A model generated the notes under the pieces. The model made no database searches, was not told the DNA's origin, and worked only from the letters and a program-made list of their open reading frames with translations. 64,000 nucleotides of DNA from Umbelopsis ramanniana AG (taxonomy: Eukaryota > Mucoromycota > Umbelopsidomycetes > Umbelopsidales > Umbelopsidaceae). Shown piece by piece: positions 56,940-64,000 of the stretch. Every line of letters begins with the position of its first letter. Within the stretch, counting starts at the first letter, position 1. The position numbers and the translations under genes were made by a program. The stretch covers positions 27,321-91,320 of the forward strand of contig NW_026252130.1 of assembly GCF_025399195.1 (NCBI RefSeq), in the 5' to 3' direction.

Positions 56940-58250
56940 TTACAAGGTCTTTCTTGGACCGGGGAATTCTAAACGACGATGTAAATGATACAAGATATCC
57001 AAATAATCAGCTTCAGTATCGGCTGTTATAAATGAGTGACGAATCAAAAAGTCGACAATGACTAGGATGAAAAGGATGCAGCCAAGAAAAAAAGAATTAA
57101 GGGGACATTGACGATAAGGTTAGAACAGGCTAATCGTATCCATATTTTGCACAAAAACCCACTTACCAAGAGCACAGTTCAGCTTGAATTCTCCATCAAG
57201 TATCTTCTGATTGATCTTAACAACAAACGTGTTATTACATGGTCCTCCTACTACAATGCACGCAAGCTTATATGCCATACCTCGTCCAAAGTCCAAAGAT
57301 AGAAGCACTCGACTTCACCGTCCTGTGGCTTTGGAGTCACGTCGCTAGGCAGTTCGAGATCAAAAATGTATTGTGTTTCCGGTTGAAGTCCATTCTCAGA
57401 ATAGGTGAAGTAGGTGATGGCTCCGCAGTTACGTGACTGAAAATGCTGTCAGGTACGCCGTAGGATCGAACTTTTACACCCGCTTTAACCCTACCTTTTC
57501 TGCAATATGCTGGGGAATACTAGCTTCTTCATCGCATTCTTTCACCATAGTCTGATGAGTAGAGTATTTATAGGTAATTCCACCGGCGACCTGCAGAGAT
57601 AAATCACTGTTACCTAATGTGTTTCGGCTCAGATGAATTAACAGACACTGCAATACATACACAATTATCCAGATACCCAGGCCATGTTTGCTTGGTCTTA
57701 GAGCGGCGGGCAATCCACATTTTGATTGTGCCGTCCTCTTCCTTGGTGTAAGCATTGAGATGACAGCCGAAGGTGGATATACCAAAGATGGGAGTAGCTG
57801 CTCTTTCCATGACAAACGCGACATTGTCTTGGCGGGAAAGATCTCCGTAAACAGGATACAATTCATTTCTCCAACCTGTTTGCACCCGGTGTAAAAATTT
57901 AAAATGGCCATTCTGACAGCAACGTGGATAATTTACTTACCAGCCAATGCCACAAAAGCCTTTTCCTCTCTCCATGTATCGAAGAGAGCCTTCACCACCT
58001 CTGTGCGTTTTTCAAAGGAATCAACCCCTGATGAAAAGGTTATATGAGAATCCTTTATTTCGAAAGGAGAATTGTCGAAGCGGTCGTTGTACTCCTTCAG
58101 CTTGGGCACGGTAGACGGCAGCAATCGACCAACTACATGAGGACCAAGACGGAATGGAATGGTGGAATGGTATTCGCTGGTTGAGATGGATTCATCATAG
58201 GGGAATTTGTCGCAGCTCTGAACTACCTCTAGCAAATTCTTGAATGGCAT
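56940..58250 (-). CDS. Nudix hydrolase with N-terminal DUF4743 (Tnr3/YJR142W type)
   Basis: Family members hydrolyse damaged thiamine diphosphates such as oxothiamine diphosphate. Exons 58250-57941, 57875-57661, 57590-57495, 57436-57281, 57215-57167 and 57061-56940 give 315 residues. The N-domain (FKNLLEVVQSCDKFPYDESI) is DUF4743-like. MERAATPIFGISTFGCHLNA leads to the Nudix core [23 protein letters not shown], then the helix VKECDEEASIP, a divergent Nudix box with its EE pair. The C-terminus is FIVR-like: KLNCALVIVDFLIRHSF across intron 5. Fission yeast fuses this domain to thiamine pyrophosphokinase; no kinase is present here, so it corresponds to YJR142W. Start ATG 58250 follows an in-frame TTG. 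Confidence 0.88.
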
Positions 58251-58561
58251 TTTCAAGAGACAAACAGACCGTGACTAGGAGCCGGATTTTTTGGCGTGCT
58301 ATCAAAAGTCAGCTTTCCCTCAGTCATTTAGCGACGTAGGCTTTCTACTGAAAAACCATTCGAACCTAGGTTCTGACTTTGACACCTCGCTACGGGTTCA
58401 ACGTTAGAATTTATGTTCAAGTTTACCTGTTCAACAGGCTGCTTCACCCTTGATACAATGGGTTCAGTCACAGGCTGAGTTAAGCAATGTGAAAATTAAA
58501 AAAAAACCTAACAAACCCTAGTTGCTTGTCCGAAGCAGCGCTTTCTTCCCCACAAAGCAGA
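58251..58561. other. Divergent promoter, Nudix and phosphoribosyltransferase
   Basis: 311 bp shared upstream region. An A9 run lies near 58498. No other feature recognised. Confidence 0.4.
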
Positions 58562-59308
58562 ATGGTGGAAAAATTACATATTAGCTACAACCAGATTCAC
58601 GAAAGCTTGCGAAGTGCCGTCATTCGACATCGCATCAATGAAGAATTCCAACCGGATATCATGATCGCTATAGGTGGCGGTGGGTTCATTCCTGCAAGAA
58701 TATTGAGAACTTTCCTCGAGAAGCGCAACAACAAGAACATTCCAATTCAAGTATGGGCATTGGAGTAGTCATTTTGACATGCCTCTTCCCGGTATATGAT
58801 TATATTAATGCAGTTTATTAAATAGGCAATTGGATTGTCGCTCTATGAAGAGCTTGAACAGTACGATAAGGAAAATGAACAGCTTCAGAACCAAAGAACA
58901 GATAGCGGCAGTGTTACACCTTCTGTACCTCCCCCTCCTCAAGTCACCAAGACTCAATGGCTCAACTTTGGTGGAAGTGACTCTCTTGCCAACCTTGCTG
59001 GACGTAATATTCTGATTGTTGACGAAGTGGATGATACTAGACAGACATTGAGTTATGCTGTGCAGGAACTTTTACGTGACATTGAGAAGCAGGAAAAAGC
59101 CACTCCCGGTCATAAACCCACTAAGCTCGGTGTTTTTGTCCTTCACAACAAGGTCAAGCAAAAGAAGGCTTCCCTCCCTGATGATATCATGAAGAACTAC
59201 TTTGCTTGTGTTGATATGCCAGACCATTGGCTCGTTTACCCATGGGATGCTATCGACATTGAAGAGCACACCGAAAAAGCCAACCGCAAGGAATTAGTAG
59301 ATGAATAG
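58562..59308 (+). CDS. Xanthine/hypoxanthine phosphoribosyltransferase (Xpt1/Hpt1-like)
   Basis: Purine salvage: transfers phosphoribose from PRPP to a 6-oxopurine. Exons 58562-58750 and 58826-59308 give 223 residues. The base-side motif is PDIMIAIGGGGFIPARIL, and the PRPP loop is NILIVDEVDDTRQTL, where both acidic residues and the TRQT phosphate loop are intact. WLVYPWD near the end is typical of fungal Xpt1. Between exons a Gln/Asn/Pro-rich loop (NQRTDSGSVTPSVPPPPQV) is inserted. The start MVEKLHISYNQIHESL is the first ATG; an upstream in-frame TTG is ignored. Whether xanthine or hypoxanthine is preferred cannot be told. Confidence 0.88.
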
Positions 59309-59614
59309 TTTAGATTGAAGTTGTAACACTAATAGAACATGGCAGGCTGATCCCTCCAGAAATCGCATAACAGCTATGCGATTTGTTAAAACTACTTGCA
59401 GAGATCTGAATTTGAAACTGGGTAATTGAAGAGCAAGCCAAAAGATAGCATCAGAAGGCATTGGCCTTCAATGTCGAGCTGACAAGGAGATGAATGAATC
59501 TGACCCAGATATTGCCTGCGCAATGCCCATCTCTATTTATTTTATTTTGTTATTATTATACATGAAAATGCTGCTGTCTGCATGGCAACAGAGTCGCGAT
59601 ACCTAGTCTTGTAT
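59309..59614. other. Spacer between convergent genes
   Basis: 306 bp of 3' flank for the phosphoribosyltransferase and cyclophilin genes. Contains the near-palindrome ATCGCATAACAGCTATGCGAT at 59362-59382. No frame of note. Confidence 0.4.
59362..59382. repeat. Short inverted repeat in 3' spacer
   Basis: ATCGCATA and TATGCGAT (8-bp arms) around ACAGC, in the 3' region shared by convergent genes. Could be a hairpin in a 3' UTR. Confidence 0.6.
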
Positions 59615-60996
59615 CTACCAAGCTCTCATACCACCACTACCTCGGTATTTCTAGAAAAAGAGAAATGTTCAGCATATATGGATGTCATATCAACGGAACC
59701 TGCCCTCCAGATAGAAGAATTCTTACCATTCTACCCCGTCCCTTATACTTGACAGTTGGCTCTCCAGAAGATAACCTGCTATTGATATCATCTCCTATGG
59801 AACGACGTCGTTCCCATTCAGGGGTGTATTCCCGTCTCTCTCTTCTTTCTCCTCTATCGTCCGAACGGTGCTCTGGTATGTCATTGCTAGGTCGACGTCG
59901 GTCATCTCTATCCTTTCGCTCTGGTGATCTTGATGGGCTTCTACGTGATTCACTGCGTGGTGGCAAATCTACCGACGTATCGCGGTGTCTTGTGCTCTTG
60001 TTACGACTGTCACTTTCAAAATCTGATTCGTCCTCATCACGATGACGATGAGAGCGCTTCTTCTTAGACTTTCGATCCTTTTTCGACTTTTTGCTCTTCT
60101 TTTTCTTCCTGTGACGCCTTTCTTCCTCCTCAGAGTCAGACTCGCTTTCAGACTCTTTTCTAGATCGTGATCGCTTACGATCCTTGTCGTCACCGCTCTC
60201 CTCTGAAGCAGATGCGTCTTCAATTTCCTTCTTCTTCTTCTGACGAACTTTATAATGTATAAGTAAAAAAAAAAGGGGGGGAGGGAAGATACAGAGGTGT
60301 CACTTACTTTTGACGCTAGGTGGGAGCTGAAGGACGAGCTCACCGCAGTTCGCAATCATGACCAGCTGCAGAGGACGATTGTTTGTATCTACCGGCTGGT
60401 TCTCCATGGTCTCAACTATTTCGTAGCCGGAAACAACGCGACCAAAGACAACATGTTTTCCATCCAAATGTGGTGTTGGCCGTGTTGTGATGAAAAACTG
60501 AGAGCTTTGAGTATTAGGTCCACGGTTGGCCATACTTAGCAAGCCCTGAGTGGTATGCTTTCGCTTAAAGTTCTCATCAGGAAAGGTTGCACCGTAGATA
60601 GATTCTCCTCCGCTTCCATTGCGTCTAGTGAAATCTGGAAATGGTTGCTATTAGCCATGCGACATGGCTATGATTTGAATGTTGTAATAACAAAGGTACA
60701 TACCTCCTCCTTGGCACATGAAGCCTTTAATGATGCGATGAAAGATAGACCCACGGTAGTGAAGCGGCATGTTGCTAACCTTTCCTAATCCCATTTCACC
60801 GGTGCAAAGGGCGCGGAAGTTCTCTGCCGTCTGCTCTACTTCATCTGCAAAAAGTTCAAACACGATTCTGCCAACTGTCAAGTAGGTAAGTCCAACGATC
60901 GATCAAATGAGAAAGAGAGCGATTGAATATAACAGGATCCTTACGTCTTTGACCATCAATGTCAATGTCAAAAAAGACTCTAGGATTTATGGGCAT
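59615..60996 (-). CDS. Cyclophilin with SR-like tail (PPIG/CYP63 type)
   Basis: Peptidyl-prolyl isomerase, probably nuclear and splicing-associated. Exons 60996-60945, 60874-60704, 60634-60308, 60247-59727 and 59650-59615 give 368 residues. The catalytic domain (1-183) has the active-site Arg in [35 protein letters not shown] with its Trp position replaced by His, as in the PPIG/NKTR group, and a long insert [13 protein letters not shown] typical of large cyclophilins. The C-terminal 185 residues are Lys/Arg/Ser/Glu-rich with [17 protein letters not shown] and polylysine segments, ending [17 protein letters not shown]. The last exon is 36 bases. The first exon encodes [17 protein letters not shown]. 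Confidence 0.92.
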
Positions 60997-61073
60997 TGAA
61001 TGTCAAGTAATGCGCTGAATAGAAAACTTTCGATCTCCCAAAAAAAATTGCTTGCCTTTATTCCACCTCCACA

Positions 61074-61364
61074 ATGGCACACGTCGAGACATCAGTAATG
61101 ATCAAGCTCGCCTTGTTCACAACGGCCATGTTTTCTCTTCCTATTCTTACTTACTTCCAGACGGTTGATCGAATCTTTGATGGTATGTAATATTCGCCCT
61201 TGTCTCGCCTATACTATTTTCCACCGCTAACTTTTCATCTCATAGGCAATGCCTCGTATGCAGCCGGATCGGCCGCAGTAGTAGCCAATATAGTGCTGTT
61301 CTCGTATATCATTGTTGCAGCATTAGAAGACCCCATTCCAGAGGAGAAGCCAAAGGAAGAATAA
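61074..61364 (+). CDS. VMA21: V-ATPase assembly factor Vma21
   Basis: Small ER membrane protein that helps assemble the V0 sector. Exons 61074-61182 and 61246-61364 give 75 residues. Two hydrophobic segments are clear: LALFTTAMFSLPILTYF and AAVVANIVLFSYIIVAALED, the second with the family-typical VANxVLxSYIIVA pattern. The acidic C-terminus (PIPEEKPKEE) ends in charged residues; an ER retrieval KxD/E-type signal is plausible but not canonical. It is divergent from the cyclophilin gene; their start codons are 77 bp apart, implying a compact bidirectional promoter. Confidence 0.82.
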
Positions 61365-62044
61365 GTCGCGATACTGACTCATACGCAATCATCGAGGACA
61401 TTTCTTTCCACTGCCTTTTCATCGATGAACTCACTGAGTGTTTGACGCTCAGGAAACCAATATCTGTAAATATATAGATCCATTTGCTTACATTTGTCCA
61501 GTCATCAGTATGATCTCCCTTTTCTTGCCATGCCTATTACGCAACCTAGGTGGTCGTTCACTGCTGCAGACTGTGACACATAGGATCAATACCTTAAAAG
61601 ATACTACCTGTCAATCAATTAAAAAAAAAAAAAGCCGCCTATAATACTTTTCAAATCTAGTTTATATGTCCAGGATGTTTGATGAGGGTTATAACAGCAG
61701 CTGTGAGAACAGTGGTGGTTCTGGAAAGATTGGTCAAACCAGCGCCTCAAGGCAGGAATTATATCAAAGTGCCTATCTTTTTATTTGATTGCTTTGCAAA
61801 ATGACTATTGACTCAATGTATCTTCTTGCTAGAGACATGCTTGAGGAAGCCGCAGCAATCCTCCCGATATTGGTCAGACTACGCGTTCCATCTACCGACA
61901 GTCATTTTGGGACTTGCTTCTTCGGCCTATTCGGCCGCCGAACTTACGTGTCTGATCAGCCAGGTTTTGCCGATATACCTAGCTGTTTCATACCGAATGT
62001 AGGAAAGATCCCTCACAATCTTGCTTCATTAAAGCTTCAGTACA
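61365..62044. other. Upstream region of SDR with possible membrane-anchor remnant
   Basis: 680 bp. From 61801 two overlapping frames, one starting at ATG 61801 and one ending at 62002, together resemble an N-terminal amphipathic/hydrophobic anchor of the downstream dehydrogenase but are one base out of register. See the dehydrogenase and the findings. Confidence 0.4.
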
Positions 62045-63095
62045 ATGTCGACTGCTTGGAGAAAAATCGGTGTGCCGGTTACCAAGGAAGAAGAACCAAA
62101 AAGATATCGCTGGACTGCTGAGCAAATTTTACAACAGTTGCCACAAGAGTATGCAGTTCAAGGCAAGGTCTATATGGTTACTGGTGGTCACTCTGGAATA
62201 GGATACGAAACCACTAAGGCCTTCGTGGCCAATGGCGCTACCGTTATTATTGCTTCCCGAAGACAAGCTGCAGTGGAAGAAGCTATAAGTCGCATCAAGT
62301 CCGAGTATCCTGATGCAAACATGATCTTCTTACAACTGGACCTTTCGGACTTGGACAAAGTCCAACAATGTGTTCGTGACTTTGAAGCTACTGGACTACC
62401 GTTACATGGACTGGTATGCAACGCTGCGGCGCAAATCATAGGGTTTGAATACACCAAGCAAGGGTTTGAAATGCAATTTGGAACAAATCACGTCGGCAAC
62501 TTCTTGCTTATTCAACTCTTGGTTGATCACCTTGCTAAATCCGGACCTCATTCACGCATTGCCTTGGTGTCTTCGGGGGCGCACCGCACTTCGCCAGTTA
62601 GATTTGATGATCTGGATTTCCAAGGTGGTAAAGTGTATGACAAATGGCTATCATACGGGCAAAGTAAAAGTGCGAATATCATATGTACTAGAGCACTTAA
62701 CGATGCCTATGCAGCCAAAGGTGTTGAGGTTTTTTCACTTCATCCAGGTTCGTATTTCGGAAATTACAGAAAGCGTTTTGCGATATGCTAACCTAGAGGT
62801 AAATGCAGGAGGTATCCTCAGTGGCTTAAGTACGCTTGGTCCGGAGCTGGCGCTGCAAATGGGATTCATAAACGAGGTGGGCGAGAGCCATCCTGGGTTG
62901 AAAACATGCTCAGAAGGCGCTGCTACGCAAACTTACGCTGTAACATCGCCAGAACTTGAAGGCCAAGGCGGTGCTTTCCTCAAAGATTGCGAAATACAAG
63001 ATCCAGAGACTGAGTTTACGCAGGACAAGACAGGGGAGAATGGCAAGCGACTTTACGAGTTATCCCTCCAGTGGGTGGAGCCTTATATGAAGTAA
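62045..63095 (+). CDS. Short-chain dehydrogenase (retinol dehydrogenase/WWOX-like)
   Basis: NAD(P)-dependent oxidoreductase of the SDR superfamily. Exons 62045-62747 and 62809-63095 give 329 residues from ATG 62045. The cofactor motif is VTGGHSGIGYE, the structural motif NAA (VCNAAAQI), and the active site Ser in IALVSSGAHRT with Tyr/Lys in WLSYGQSKSANI. The intron has the unusual donor GTTCGT and is needed to link LHPG to GILSGLSTLG. The substrate is unknown; relatives reduce retinal, steroids or lipid aldehydes. A hydrophobic stretch LPTVILGLASSAYSAAELTC lies upstream and joins in frame through a possible 42-bp intron (61999-62040), so the true protein may start earlier and carry a membrane anchor. 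Confidence 0.82.
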
Positions 63096-64000
63096 GGAAT
63101 GAACCGCGGGTTCATTTTAGAGGCTGGCGTTTGTGGAGGTAAAGTCTCACCAGACTAATAAAAACTTTTTTATGTCGATGCTATTCACACTGTGCATACG
63201 CCGTGAGAACGAAGGCAATTTCAAGTGGGGTCATGACTTATTTAAACAATGTAGCATCGACCACCTCCGTTAACTTGATTGTTTGAACAGATTGTTCAAA
63301 AGGTAAACAAAGGCTCCGACAAATATTTGGCGGGTTGGAAAGACGCGGTATGGACTAAAAAACCGGGCAAAACACTGACCCCCCCCCCAACAACATGGTG
63401 ACTCCACAATTGGGAAGGGATTTACAAGTGTGGGCAGACATTTCCCAACTGTATACCGCAAGGGCTTTTGACAAGATTGAGCACATTAAAAATACGAATA
63501 GCACGACACGGCAGCACCATATGTCCAACGTGTGGACTGGGTGATTTTACCTACCAACCAGACGACACAAGCTTAGTGCAAGATGGCTGACGTGGACGAT
63601 GAAATACTAGGAGCGGTGAGAATATCTGATGATCAGGGACAAACAATATTGATAATTTTATAACATGTGGTTTCTCACAAGCTGTGGTACCACTTTACCG
63701 CGCACACGACGTTGCTCCATAAACTGTCCCACATGGTATAATACGCCAATTGGCCAGATGGTTACATGAGCACCAAAACTTGTCACTCAAGATTCCAGAC
63801 CAGACTATCCAAATAAAAAAAAAAGGTTTTTCAAACTAACCGAAAAATGGTTTACAGACAGTCGAGAAAACGATAAAAGTATTGGTTCTTAGAAATAGAG
63901 CTTAAAAACAGGTTACTTTGAGGCTATTCATTTCGCACCAGTCAGAATCACTGCACAACATCAATGTGAAAGTTGTATTCAATAGTATGATATTGGTATT
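63096..64000. other. Intergenic, right edge
   Basis: 905 bp. Contains a C9 run near 63380 and an A10 run near 63815. Only the short candidate first exon at 63583 stands out. Nothing else is supported. Confidence 0.4.
63583..63615 (+). CDS. Possible first exon of a gene running off the window
   Basis: ATG 63583 opens MADVDDEILGA, an acidic start typical of nuclear proteins, followed at once by a GTGAGA donor. The only nearby in-frame continuation is an 18-codon piece after the AAG at 63681, which I do not recognise. The next exon may lie beyond the edge. The gene identity is unknown and the call is weak. Confidence 0.25.

Noticed and set aside
58360-58440. TTCGAACC-containing stretch considered as a tRNA
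   Set aside because: No matching acceptor stem or A box at the right distance.
63270-63461. 63-codon minus-strand frame with Cys/Gly-rich run
   Set aside because: The Gly/Trp stretch is produced by the C9 tract; no domain.

Overview
This window is nuclear DNA of a filamentous fungus, most likely an early-diverging one (Mucoromycota, perhaps Mucorales). The support is indirect: moderate A+T content, about 28 closely packed genes in 64 kb, many short introns (about 45-110 bp, GTAAGT-like donors), a chitin synthase with a myosin-like head, and accessory genes (an HPS1-like protein, an AA14-like oxidase) that sit oddly in yeasts. Exon structures were assembled by hand from reading-frame continuity and splice signals; in nearly all multi-exon genes the summed exons divide by three and end at a stop.

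Layout. 1-6 kb: a zinc alcohol dehydrogenase, the ubiquitin-eL40 fusion, a probable mitochondrial ribosomal protein mL50 and the U5 snRNP 40-kDa WD40 protein. 6-12 kb: a gene-poor stretch, an F-box protein and a rhodanese/dual-specificity phosphatase. 12.2-18.1 kb: a 20-exon SNF2 ATPase of the ATRX/ARIP4 type with an N-terminal SAM domain. 18-24 kb: an HPS1-like protein, ALG3 and a PHO80-like cyclin. 24-30 kb: a Golgi-type PC-esterase/NXPE-like protein, a STIMATE-family membrane protein and the ribosome-assembly helicase Dbp6/DDX51. 30-42 kb: a myosin-chitin synthase, a CAX/Vnx1-type cation/H+ exchanger, a small unknown acidic protein, a repeat-bearing spacer and a BAG co-chaperone. 43-51 kb: a carbohydrate-active block made of an AA14-like copper oxidase, a divergent GH20 hexosaminidase and a GH5 sterylglucosidase/glucosylceramidase. 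52-63 kb: Ran, peroxisomal enoyl-CoA hydratase 2, a CNH-domain protein, a Tnr3/YJR142W-type Nudix hydrolase, a xanthine/hypoxanthine phosphoribosyltransferase, an SR-tailed cyclophilin, Vma21 and a short-chain dehydrogenase. A gene may begin near the right edge.

How the genes relate. There is no operon logic, but cell-wall and glycan functions are over-represented: chitin synthesis (CHS), chitin-oligomer breakdown (GH20), a possible polysaccharide-cleaving oxidase (AA14-like), N-glycan assembly (ALG3), a secretory-pathway acyl-transfer candidate and glycolipid turnover (GH5). Endomembrane genes (HPS1-like, Vma21, CAX exchanger, STIMATE) form a second theme. Core genes (Ran, U5-40K, eL40, Dbp6, cyclophilin) lie between them. 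No tRNA, rRNA, CRISPR array or intact transposon was recognised.
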